From positions 6,886,501 through 6,950,500 of the forward strand of contig NC_088313.1 in assembly GCF_910592395.1 (NCBI RefSeq): a stretch of 64,000 nucleotides of DNA, written 5' to 3'. The DNA is from Lineus longissimus (Eukaryota > Nemertea > Pilidiophora > Heteronemertea > Lineidae). A program made the translations under genes and the position numbers. The notes under the pieces are model-generated. The model was not told the origin of the DNA and made no database searches. It saw only the letters and a list, made by a program, of their open reading frames with translations. Shown here piece after piece: positions 45,101-54,117 of this stretch (within the stretch, counting starts at the first letter, position 1; each line of letters opens with the position of its first letter).

Positions 45101-46453
45101 ATCCATAGTTGAAAACCACTTGCACCCTGAAAGCTTTGTGAAAGCGTCTTCGACCCTAGGTAAGCTGTAAGCATCGCGAACTGTGCGACTGTTCAAACGC
45201 CTATAATCACAAGTTAAACGCAATGAACCATTTCGCTTCCGACATAGGATGATAGGCGAAGCGTACCGACTAGAAGAATCCCTAATGACACCAGCATCCA
45301 GTAACCCTTGAATGTGCTGACGCGCATCCTCAATGTCTGCGGGTGGAATGGGACGAGATCTTTTCCTAAATGGACGAGAATCCGACAAGTTAATCTCGTG
45401 CTCAACATCTATGGCCTCCCCAAAATCCATGTCATGTTTTGAGAAAATGTGATCGTATTCCTTCAACAAAGACAGTGCTCTATCCTTCCACTCAGACGAA
45501 AGTGATGGATCAAATGAGTCATGATCAAACGGAAATTTGGAATCCTCAGTCTGGGGAACCTCACCAGACTTCTCAGCAATAGTGGAAACATTGCATGTAG
45601 CATCCCCCAAACCCATATCATTCGCAGTATCCTTTCCAACAGGACAAACCCACTGAGGCAAGAACAACTCCGCGATGACGGTTTTAGGCTGAATTGTGAT
45701 TGTGCGCTCTGATAAATTCCGTACAGGGACTCTAATCTTTGGCCTAACTGTGCCTGGAATTGTCAATAGGGCACTCTCTACAAACAAACCTCCCTGAATT
45801 CGTGTATCCTCGCTGTGATCGAGATACGCAGGATATGGACTCTTTGCACCTTTAACATTCGCTATACAAGACACAAAGGCTGATGCGCCAGGTTCTAAGG
45901 TGACGCCCTTGTCGTCTAAAATCCTAACCTTACCCAGGCGACCAGTCTCACGATCACAAAAAGACGCCGAAACCTTTACAGAATGGTGCAACTTCTGCAC
46001 CGAACCAGGTAACTTCGAAAGTTCACCAGGACAATTCCTCAAGATGTTCGTCCCAACCAACACAGGGACATCCTTCGAATACTGGGTGTCCGGACAGACG
46101 AAAACAAGTGAACTCCCAGCCTGAGTCAGGGAATCAGATTGTAAAGCACCAGGAAAATGTACCACGGCCTCTATAAACCCGAGATAAGGAATGAGATGAC
46201 CACCTGCACCAGTGATGTTGACAATACAGTCCAACCCTCGTAACTCGTATGTGACCGCCAAGTGCTTCCTATAAAAACTCTCAGACACGGTGCTGACTTG
46301 CGACCCGCTGTCGATCAGACACTTGGCGCCAACACCACCTATGAATAACTGAGATTCCAACCGCTCCCCTATTAAACGAGAGAGCAAGTCTCTAGAATCA
46401 GACTGATGGGCAACATCACCCTGGGCCTGCGCTTTGCCCGAAGCGCAAACCCC
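42161..46453 (-). CDS. pol: Gypsy pol polyprotein: protease, RT, RNase H, integrase
   Basis: An uninterrupted frame of more than 1400 codons. Counting from codon 46387, the protease active site LIDSGSQVS is near residue 26, RT from about 350 with STMDLKSSYYQV and catalytic FLDD near 492, RNase H with HTDASGIGLG near 657, an HHCC zinc finger (GHFGPDR...CRQCKNC) at 942-977, then the integrase Asp/Asp/Glu at VCIDF, HSDRGASF and NGQVERF (about 1004, 1064, 1097). A charged C-terminal tail follows. The frame lies at -1 relative to gag and has no ATG near its start, so expression by frameshifting at 46459-46465 is expected. All catalytic motifs look intact. Confidence 0.95.
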   Translation of the reverse strand, partial: GVCASGKAQAQGDVAHQSDSRDLLSRLIGERLESQLFIGGVGAKCLIDSGSQVSTVSESFYRKHLAVTYELRGLDCIVNITGAGGHLIPYLGFIEAVVHFPGALQSDSLTQAGSSLVFVCPDTQYSKDVPVLVGTNILRNCPGELSKLPGSVQKLHHSVKVSASFCDRETGRLGKVRILDDKGVTLEPGASAFVSCIANVKGAKSPYPAYLDHSEDTRIQGGLFVESALLTIPGTVRPKIRVPVRNLSERTITIQPKTVIAELFLPQWVCPVGKDTANDMGLGDATCNVSTIAEKSGEVPQTEDSKFPFDHDSFDPSLSSEWKDRALSLLKEYDHIFSKHDMDFGEAIDVEHEINLSDSRPFRKRSRPIPPADIEDARQHIQGLLDAGVIRDSSSRYASPIILCRKRNGSLRLTCDYRRLNSRTVRDAYSLPRVEDAFTKLSGCKWFSTMDLKSSYYQVRMKPSDSSKTAFICPLGFYEWVRMPQGISNAPSTFQRLIEKCVGNMNLREVLAFLDDLIVFSATLEEHEARLRKVFERLSKFKLKLSPEKCSFFRRMVKYLGHMISERGVETDPSKVSAVKDWPRPSNMRELKSFLSFCSYYRRFVKDFSKIADPLNALLKGYVCRKSNDKIGTDHQAVRVPFGESWTAQCEQAFTTLKGQFVEAPTLIVADYTKPYELHTDASGIGLGAALYQERDGKLHPICYASRSLKPSEKKYPAHKLEFLALKWAVCDKFHDFLYGANFRVITDNNPLTYVLSTAKLDATGHRWLAELANYDFTISYRAGSKNADADGLSRIPHGEDGELDPDQVRENRRIASLLDRVQHMDSEVVEASQFSTFAEVSTYVMEADGIPAIETIPVCSAVMQDIESQQFPSLTLGELRDAQMGDDGIRKIRGITLSKQMPSPTQRKAESKEVQTMLRSHKSFVLNDGVLYKKSTLSDRSVVRLVVPKSLRLRALKGVHDDVGHFGPDRTTALARSRVYWPNMEQDVVGHCRQCKNCVLRKTPEQHCAPMGALQSNGPMDLVCIDFLSLESDRSGKSDVLVITDHFTRFSRAVATKNQTTKQVASVLYKDFFLDFGFPTRLHSDRGASFTSSLAKELASLVGVKGSLTTPYHPQGNGQVERFNKTLIEMLGTLDEPKKVEWSKHLKPLVHAYNCTRNDATGYSPFELMFGRQVRLPIDWYFQLPYQDLNENGGTTSTYVKDLRKTLDQAYQLASENSQKRNKSNKQRYDKKVRQSTLAVGDRVLVRNVSIRGKHKLANRWLPDPHIVESHPGGEASLVYRVRREDGHGRVRTLHRNLLLPCGFLPLTDVHTPNPKPKEKVAPPPLEPTSQEDGGEHNSVLDDESSDSDIEEHAYVRPQPESTESESEEDEEQRGRPARRKQPPDRFQYWQPGNPLLNQQGVDTNEQTAKPDKMVMLYHILDKLERITQ

Positions 46454-46455
46454 AG
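46421..46455 (-). promoter_or_regulatory. Frameshift-stimulating stem-loop
   Basis: On the minus strand CTGGG pairs with CCCAG and TGCGCTT with AAGCGCA around a small loop, three nucleotides after the slippery site. I inferred the structure by eye. Confidence 0.6.
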
Positions 46456-47475
46456 TTAGTTTCCCTGGTTTTGGCGGGAACTCCTCTCGGCTCGCTCCAA
46501 CAACCTTTGCTGGACCAGCTGAGCATTTGGCTGTCCTGTGCAGTCAGACATATAATGTGAGTCTAAGCCACATCGATAACAAAAACCTCGTTGCTTCTGT
46601 CTTCCTACAGGCGCCGGCGGCTGATCTCTTCCCGGGGGCCTATTCTCAGGTGGGGCTTTGTCTCGTGCTCTCCCTCGTCCCGCACCATTGGACGGCGCAA
46701 ATCCCTTCATCGTGTCAACAAGTGTCTTCGTGTGAGCGTTGAGGGCTTGTGCAAAGACGTCGCTTAGCTTCTCAATATCTGATTTCTCCGGCAAAGCAGT
46801 TGCGGCAGCTGACTTTACATGGGCAACCTTGCTTTTCTTGGACTCGCCTGGCTCGTTCTGGCGGGATATTCTGTCAGTCTTTTCCTTTTTCTTCAGTTCT
46901 GCTGCTTTTACTGCCGAGAACAAAGCGCAGAACCCTGGGAACTTATCCGGCTGCGACTCGATGTTAAGGCCTTGGAGCAGTAAATCGTCGCAGCAACCCT
47001 GACAAAATTGTTTCCGTAGCGATGAATGTTCGGTTTCTGTTGGGAGTTCTTTTGTGTCAATGACTTGACGCAACAAGCGTTGCAGCCGCTGAAGGAAATC
47101 AGCACAAGTCTCATCCTTGCGCTGAACAGAATCGTAAAACCTCATCAAAAGGCTATGGCCATCCCAAGGTGGACCATAAGCGACCTGCAAGACCTGAAGG
47201 ATCTCTTCGAATGAAGCGTCAGGGCCTAAACTCCTGACCAAACCAGCAGCAGGTTGGACCAGACTCTGTACCACTATAGATATTTTAACATCCGCTTCCA
47301 GTCCTACCTCATCTTTGATCTTTTCAGCCTGGAACTTCCAGGAATCAAAGTCAAGTTCGCCAGAAGATGGGGACTTTTTTCCAGAAAAAGATTTGAGACG
47401 CCTCATCAAGGCCCGCTCATCAACCCTTGTGCTGAGCGACGGCAGGACCACCTCCCACAGCTCCATTGTCATCAT
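46456..47475 (-). CDS. gag: Gypsy gag protein with CCHC zinc knuckle
   Basis: The best start is one of three close ATGs at 47475, 47472 and 47466, giving about 339 residues. The N-terminal half carries RLKSFSGKKSP and FDSWKFQAEKI, then YDSVQRKDETCADFLQRL, a pattern shared with PNMA/ZCCHC-type capsid proteins descended from Gypsy gag. The C terminus has a basic RGRARDK region and one CCHC knuckle CYRCGLDSHYMSDC for RNA binding. It ends at TAA immediately after the slippery site. The open frame extends upstream of 47475 but without an ATG. Confidence 0.9.
   Translation of the reverse strand: MMTMELWEVVLPSLSTRVDERALMRRLKSFSGKKSPSSGELDFDSWKFQAEKIKDEVGLEADVKISIVVQSLVQPAAGLVRSLGPDASFEEILQVLQVAYGPPWDGHSLLMRFYDSVQRKDETCADFLQRLQRLLRQVIDTKELPTETEHSSLRKQFCQGCCDDLLLQGLNIESQPDKFPGFCALFSAVKAAELKKKEKTDRISRQNEPGESKKSKVAHVKSAAATALPEKSDIEKLSDVFAQALNAHTKTLVDTMKGFAPSNGAGRGRARDKAPPENRPPGRDQPPAPVGRQKQRGFCYRCGLDSHYMSDCTGQPNAQLVQQRLLERAERSSRQNQGN
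46459..46465 (-). promoter_or_regulatory. -1 ribosomal frameshift slippery heptamer GGGAAAC
   Basis: In the gag frame it reads G GGA AAC directly before the gag TAA. It matches the X XXY YYZ rule, and slippage back by one enters the pol frame. Confidence 0.8.
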
Positions 47476-47980
47476 CCCCAGCCATATTGTGAAAAAAAGT
47501 GGGATACCTGGGCAACACCATAAGGGTAAAAAAACACTGACTGGGTCACTGCACAATGCTACCTGTGAAAATCCTGGGAGTATAATTACAGTACTCCCTA
47601 TTTGAAACCAGTAAAACCTCTACACCTGAGTTGCATTTCTAAAGGACCCAGGAAGCAATCCTACAAACAATGCCAGCGGCACTTCTCAGAAGTCAACCTG
47701 ATACAAAGGACTCAAAGTACCTAGGATTCAACCACACCCGACAAAGGCTGACCATGCCGAAAAACTACAATGGCCCTTATACAAATAATCCAAGGTAGCT
47801 CAAACAAAATGGAGCACATACCATTGAACTTAAAATCTGATGAAGACAAGAATGTGTGTGTTTCGAAATACCACTCTCAACATTATGGATTAATGCCTGC
47901 TTGTACAGAGAGGGTTGTACAAGTTTGACCAGATCAATCCACCTCTAATTTTAACGGGACAAAACATTTGAAAATATTAT

Positions 47981-47998
47981 GCCCCACGTTGGGCGCCA
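47981..47998 (-). promoter_or_regulatory. Primer binding site (PBS)
   Basis: On the minus strand TGGCGCCCAACGTGGGGC begins four bases after the 5' LTR, starting with the TGG complementary to a tRNA CCA end. I do not assign the tRNA. Confidence 0.85.
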
Positions 47999-48002
47999 AA
48001 TT

Positions 48003-48631
48003 TGTAGCCACACTTAGCCTTCAAGCTCAACGTGTGGTGGGGTTCAAACACACTAAAAAAGGGAACACGCACAACTTCTTGTCTAAATCTATCATTGTTA
48101 AAACATATCAATACAAGGGGTTAATAATCATAACTTATTTACAAAATTAATACTTAATTGAACTATTTAAACATTGTTCTTCCAATCGCCGGAATAGATG
48201 AACCTTAAAGTCTGGCAATACCGCGCACAGGTACTACACATGAATGATCAACGCGAAAGGATAATGTCCGCGCGCGCGACGCGAGTATGCATACGCGAGG
48301 GCCCTATATATATATAATGGTAACGAAGAAGCTCTCACCAGCTGAACGGTCCGATCGTATCCGACATATCCATCATACCTCCGAAACTCTGTATATAAAC
48401 TGACTATCACCAGCCTTAACCACACATCTCGTATATATACGTCTAGCCGCCAAGCAGACACGTCTTGCCTCTCCCTGTTCCTCCGAACAACAACGTTCTT
48501 ACAATACAAGTAACAAATCGCAAAAGATTAATAAAGAGCCAATTGTTCTCTTAATCTTAAGCTGGCCCCGGCCAAGGGCGCAATGTTCCCTGGGGGTATA
48601 ATCATGTACCCCCAGAAGTAGCATGGCTACA
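48003..48631 (-). repeat. 5' LTR of the Gypsy element
   Basis: 629 bp, same termini as the other LTR. It contains TATATATATAA and TATATAAAC motifs that could act as promoter elements. Confidence 0.96.
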
Positions 48632-50484
48632 TTAGCTTTTTTATTTCAGCATACTGCCCCGAAATGGAAAACAATTTGAACACCTGGTTCCTTGAGCGCC
48701 GAAGACTTGGTTTCCCTGTTTCCGGTGAGGATATTAAAGGGCAAGCTGGAAGAGAATTTCGGCAATGATGGGCAGAGCTTCCGAACGAAACGAAGGCCGA
48801 AAGACAAGAACAGAGACCCCTGCGATACCTTTTCCAAGCATCTGCACATTGGCTTAGCAACTTTATGGAAAGGTGAGTTTTATTCCGCTGTTGCATGGAT
48901 CGGCCTTACTATGGATTGTATGCGGTGAATTTTAACAATATGCAAATTCCATTTTAGGAAACAAATCAGCTATCGAAGGAAGACCACAGATTCAAGAGGG
49001 TTACCTGACAACGCCCAGGCTTTGGTTGCCGACTACCGGGGAGATTTTGCCGACCTCATCAGAGACGCTGATTTTGATGTCATCATGAACATGAATGAGA
49101 CGTTCGTGTTGTTTGATATGGTGCCAAGATCATTAATGGAAGCGACTGGGTCTCAGAATGTTGACATTAGATCATCCCAAGGCAACCCGAAACTTGGATG
49201 CACGGTGACTCTAGTAGTTACGACAGACGGACGAAAAGGACGAGCCGAGGTCAACTTCAGAGGCTTGGCACCAGATGGTGACGTCATGCTGCAGCTTCAG
49301 GCGGATGCTCCAGACAATGTGCTATTGGCATAGAATACAAGTCCGTGCTTGTAGTACAGGACATGTACCTGACGTCATCAGTGTTGTCATTGACGGTCAT
49401 TCTAGTTAATGGTAGTATTTTTTAGGAAAAATCAGAATTTCTATGACTATAATTATTATAGGTTTGTCATGGATGGAACCAAAACATTATGCGTGTCTGA
49501 CTGTTCAGAAAAGTAATTTTAATGTTCATACTTGTTGTTTATTTTTCCAGGTAACTGGTAGTCCACAGGATTGGGCCCGACACCAATCGCTAATCGAGTG
49601 GTTGCAGGCCCTGATTGTGCCATTTGTAGCAGGGGCCACGTTCCTGTTACTTTTAGACAGGTATCCGGCGCATCGAAATAAGCAATTTCGTGATGCAATC
49701 ACCGCAGAGAATGGGACAGACACTTTCATCCCAGGACGATGTACTTCGCTGCTGCAGCCCTTGGACTTGACCGTAAACAGGAGCTTCAAGTGTCACCTGA
49801 GGACCATTTGGAGAGTGTGGAAAATCGGCCACACCCATGATCAAGAACATTGTGAGCGGATCACCAGGCGGGATGTGGTCAGGATGATCAGCCTCGGCTG
49901 GGAAAGGGTCACACAACAGACGATTATGAACGGTTGGAGAGCCAGTGGCCTAGTTACTGAGGACGATGACGAAGTCGGGGAGGGGGTAGAGATGGTAAAT
50001 GATGAGCTTGAGCAGTTTGTTGAGGGGATTGAGTTTTCGGAAGGAGAAGAGGATGACGATGTTTTTGATGATGACGTGTAAATCCCGTTTGGATAATAAA
50101 ATTGATTGGTAAATTGATAAGTAAATCTGTTCTTTAATTTATTCGTTGACAGCAAGACTTCTTTATTGGGACATTCTGCAGACCCATGAAGCTGGCTTAA
50201 TCATAGACCCTAGATTAGAAATTTCTGGTCAACGAACACTATAGGCATACAATGAGGACGCTAGTTGTATTGTATTCATTCATTCAGTACAGGACTACCC
50301 CATGTCAATGTTCATGTCTCTTATCCACTTACGTGGAAGGCATTGGCATTGACCACGAAAAGGGAGTCAATTATCAGCTGTGGCTGTTCTTTCTAATGTT
50401 CGCCTGCCACCAGTAAATTCGGCCTATTCATTCGACTTAGTCATTTTACGATTCAGCCGCGCTCGGTTAAGTGGGAGAAGACAG

Positions 50485-51524
50485 TATATCAAAGGACAAA
50501 GCACACATTTACCAATCGAAAAGATAAATTTGGCATATTGGGTCAAAATGATTCTATATAGGTTTTCAGTGTATTTTATGTGGCGAAAAAGGCAACATAC
50601 AGCTGAATATTCGAGTATGCCACGCCACATCGAAGAATTGACTGAACTCGTAAGATTGTAAGGGGGAAATAGAGCAAATGTTCGGATTTGCTTCAAACAT
50701 ATCATTTTCAACCTCGAACACAGGTTTTTAATCGGTGCGAATTTCAAACTGGGTGTGCATAAAGAACCTTATTGCAGATAAGGTATACCCAGGACCAAGG
50801 ATTGTTGGTCACTGTTCAAGACGTGTGGAATTTGTGTTTTTGCGATACTCGCTAATTACGAAGGATATGCGCAGTCTCTTTAATCACCTCGATCGACGTA
50901 GGGCCTATAGCGTGTTGCAATGACAACAATGGCATGTAATTCTTGCTTAAAAAGAAAGGATTTTCGCGGCAGAATGTTTTCGCAATCATGACCTACTCGG
51001 GAAATTTGTGAAAACATCCTGAACGCGAAATTTTCCGTAAAGACAGGCATATTTCGGGAATTGATCAATAACGATTTGATTGTCGAAGTGATATTCTAAA
51101 ATACATTGGTATCACAAATCATAGTTAGCCTCTTTCTGTTTGCGGAACTGAGAGTTTTTTGGTAACTCAAAAATAACCTCCTGGGTTATGTTAAAATGCA
51201 GAATTTTGCATGGCACGTGCGTTCATGAATATCTCAAATGCATTTGTGCACAAATTACATACGCTAAGACTGCTGTCAGCGGTGACCCCAAACATTCGTC
51301 GTTCAAATGCTAGTCACATCAACTGAAACCAAGGACGTTTTATACAGGCTGGTCCAGAACTATTTTCCCTCACACAATGGATACAAAATAGAATTCTATT
51401 GTCGAAAGGAAAATAATTCTGGGCAAGCCTGTAGAGCGTACACGTAATTCACAAGAACATATATCAAAGGACAAAGCACACATTTACCAATCGAAAAGAT
51501 AAATTTGGCATATTGGGTCAAAAT
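50485..51524 (+). repeat. End of tandem unit 1 and complete unit 2 (974 bp)
   Basis: 50485-50550 completes unit 1; 50551-51524 is unit 2. Both end in GGGTCAAAATG, which is the first 11 bp of the Academ-like TIR, so the duplication junction lies inside that transposon's end. Confidence 0.88.
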
Positions 51525-52156
51525 GAAAAAAAGGGATGAACCCTAAAAAAATTCCTACATAAGGTTTTTAACGGTTTTAGTAGCATTTGTGATCAAGAAC
51601 AACATATCAAAAAATCTAGGAGATTCTAATCACCGGAAACATGTTTTTTCAAGATAGCGTCCAAGATGGCAGCCGAGACATACAAACGACTATAACTCTC
51701 TTAATATTCATGCTAGAGCCTCAGTTTTGATGGCTTTACCTAGGTTTTCAGGGAGAAGGAAGCCATTGGGCCTTTTGAAAATGCAATTAACTGATTTGTT
51801 CATTGTAAAATCCAATATGGTGGCCTAGATGGCCGCCATAAACTGGTAAAAGGACTTCAATGTCAATTCCCATTTTCAGAAGATTTTTTTTTCTATCCTG
51901 GTAAGTAATTAATACCTATTGCGCATGCCATATTCTACTGTGCTGTCATCTATTACTAGACTTCTTGTTGAAACAATATATCTCAATTATCCTGATGCGA
52001 TCGCTGAAGACGTCGGTAGGTTTAACACGCGGAAGCGGAATGACAGAAGATCAGCGATCATTGTGGACAATGTCAACTCCAGTAACGTCGGAATACAATC
52101 AAGCTATGCAGGAATTCAACGAACTGACTGACACCACAAGCGAACAATATAAATGA

Positions 52157-54117
52157 AATGGCCAGGGCCATTGTGCTCACCTCATGTGGAGGAAAGATGG
52201 ATAAAGAGCATGGTATTGTGTCATGTAGTGTTAGGTTTGATGTAGGTCCAAGCAATTACAATTTCCCCAAAATGGCCAATTTACAGTACATTCGACCTCT
52301 GTGACCTTGAAAAGTAGGTCAAATCAAAGAAGACCCGGGTGACACATTGGGTGATTTCAAAGTTGGTTTTGGTTTTAGTGTTGGGTGTTAGTGTCAGTTT
52401 TATTCTTAATTTCTACCCCTAAAAACCTATGTCTGGATAAGACCAATCCGAGGTTTTAGTTTAACACCAACACCTGGTTTTATCTAAACACCTAAAACCT
52501 GGGCTGAAACTAAGAAGAGGTTTTATTCTGCAGGTAAAACTAACACCAAGATGATCTTGAAGATGGACAGAGATAAAACCTTAGAAAAACCAAACACGCA
52601 TGTGTTTCGGGTGTTTCCCTATTGTAACCGCTTCCGATCTATATAAATTTGGTCTTCTTCTTTCACGTCCATCATCATTCCTATCAGCGTTCAAAATACC
52701 AGCAACTACTTCTTGAAATGGTACGAACAACATGATTTTTTTTTTCTGAACACCAGCACCAACTTTGAAATCCACTCAGTGTTAATGCCTAAGGTGTTAG
52801 TTTTATTGGTAATACAAAATGCACTACAAATCTTCCAAATATAACACCGAGCTGGGATTAAGATCAGACCTTGGTGTTCCAATTGGTTTCAGTGTGAAAC
52901 TAAAACCTAATTTGAAATAGGATAATGCTAAAACTGAGTGTCAAAACTAACACCAGAACTGATTTCATTTCTGGTGTTGTGGAGAGTTTTAGTTTTAATC
53001 CCGGTGTTAGATTTTGACACTAAAACCATCCCTTAGTTTTAAGCTTAAACCGGACATAATGCTAAAACGAACAAACACCGACTTTGAAAAAGGATGAAAC
53101 TAAAACCCACTTCATTTCAATGCTGGTTTAATCAAGGGTTTTAGTGTTCCATTTAGTTTTAAAACTAAATCTAAAAACTGACTTTGAAATCACCCATTGT
53201 ATGGTTGTTAGAATTAGATGTACCTATGATATAAAATTGGTGCCAATCGGGCAAGTCATTACTAGGAATAATGGCATTTTGAAGAATTTAGGATTTGGCC
53301 CCATCCCTGGAGGCCAAACGGCAAATCAGATCGCACCAAACTTCGGTACCTGAGATCACCTGACCAAGGGGTACATGTGTACTTAATTTGTGATCAATAG
53401 TCATTGCAGTTAAGAAACGTGCCATAGTTACGGCCTGACGGCAAATTTACGCCATTTGACCTCTGTGACCTTGACAAGAAGGTCAAATTAAAAACCTGTG
53501 TGACATATACTGTATGGTGGTTAGATGTACCCATGATATCAAATTGGTGGCAATCGGGCAAGAAGTTAAGGAATAATCACATTTTTAAGGTTTTTGGATT
53601 TTGCCCCCTGGTGGTCAAGTGGTGAATCATATTGGACCAAACTTCGGTCCCTGAGATCACCTGACTAAGGGGTAAATGTGTACCAAATTTGGTATCAATA
53701 GTCATTGCAGTTTAGAAACGTGCCATCGTTACATCCTAACGGCCAATTTACACCATTTGACCTCTGTGACCTTGAAAAGGAGGTCAAATCAAAAACCCGG
53801 AGGATATATGATGCACCTTTGCTAGAAGTACCTACCATATTTTTTTCAAAATTTCCCGACTACTATTAAGGGAGATATTGCATATTTTCACTTTTAACGT
53901 TTGGCCCCCTGGTGGCCAAACCATGAAACGAATCAGACCGAAACTTGGTCTCCAAGGTGTCATTACATAAGGGTACATGTGTACCAAGTTAAGTTTCAAC
54001 TCAATAGCTCTAACAGTTACGAAACGTGCCCTGCTAACGGACGACGGACGACGACGACGACGGACGACGGACGCCACGGTATGGGATAAGCTCACCTCTG
54101 CAAAGAGGTGAGCTAAA
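52157..54117 (+). mobile_element. HINE/pearl-type non-autonomous element inside the Academ-like gene
   Basis: It starts at the palindrome AATGGCCAGGGCCATT (52157-52172), has about 300-bp monomers with TGACCTCTGTGACCTTGA (52295, 53458 and 53759), a GACGGACGACGAC microsatellite (54039-54072), and ends in an 11-bp stem hairpin (54089-54114) plus AAAA. GCTCACCTC occurs near both ends. The family matches 20308-21015. A MITE (52349-53195) splits its first monomer. Confidence 0.65.
52349..53195. mobile_element. 847-bp MITE, TIR GGGTGATTTCAAAGT, TSD ATT
   Basis: GGGTGATTTCAAAGT at the left and ACTTTGAAATCACCC at the right are exact inverses. ATT lies on both sides (52346-52348, 53196-53198). Related monomers show the unsplit sequence (for example near 53510). 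The interior is packed with TAAAACC and GGTTTTAG words in both orientations. A 3-bp duplication and a GGG start suggest PIF/Harbinger mobilisation. Confidence 0.8.

Larger units (their letters stand above)
40206..48631 (-). mobile_element. Ty3/Gypsy LTR retrotransposon, young and nearly intact
   Basis: 629-bp LTRs (TGTAGCC...GGCTACA) flank gag and pol read on the minus strand. TTAG at 40202-40205 and 48632-48635 is a 4-bp target duplication. I saw two differences between the LTRs (near 40650/48447 and 40731/48528), so the insertion is recent. PBS, PPT, a frameshift signal and all pol domains are present; no env is seen. It inserted about 15 bp upstream of the acceptor of the pogo transposase's first intron, in antisense. 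Confidence 0.97.
39356..50081 (+). pseudogene. pogo/Tigger-type transposase (CENP-B-like), four exons, inactivated
   Basis: Exon 1 (39356-39950) has a hydrophobic start, Asp- and Gly-rich triplet runs, then a psq-type HTH (SYSLNQKIDLIETYQ...TFRRWLSTQDDL). Exon 2 (48650-48872) joins in phase 1 and gives the CENP-B/Tc5 HTH (MENNLNTWFLERRR...VSGEDI) but has an in-frame TGA at 48766. Exon 3 (48958 to about 49318) carries the first part of the DDE domain with MNMNETFVLFDM, where the family has Asp before ET: the first catalytic residue is Asn (AAT at 49094). Exon 4 (49551-50081) has LLLLDRYPAHR and SLLQPLDLTVNRSFK with the other two Asp, and an acidic tail. AATAAA follows at 50095. The exon 3 donor is weak. 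Confidence 0.85.
38955..50484 (+). mobile_element. pogo/Tigger-type DNA transposon, enlarged by a nested Gypsy element
   Basis: The left end CTGTCTTCTCCCACTTAACC... and the right end ...GGTTAAGTGGGAGAAGACAG are inverted repeats of about 26 perfect bp, continuing to AAAATGACTAAGTC after a diverged spacer. TATA (or TA) flanks both ends, and the uninterrupted unit 2 (near 51465) shows the empty site. Removing the LTR retrotransposon at 40206-48631 leaves about 3.1 kb, a normal size for this family. CCC-ACTTAACCGAGC TIRs are typical of pogo/Tigger elements. Confidence 0.88.

Noticed and set aside
54089-54117. Canonical Helitron 3' end (CTRR preceded by a hairpin)
   Set aside because: The hairpin is directly terminal and followed by AAAA, not a separate CTRR a few bases on; the HINE/pearl type fits better.
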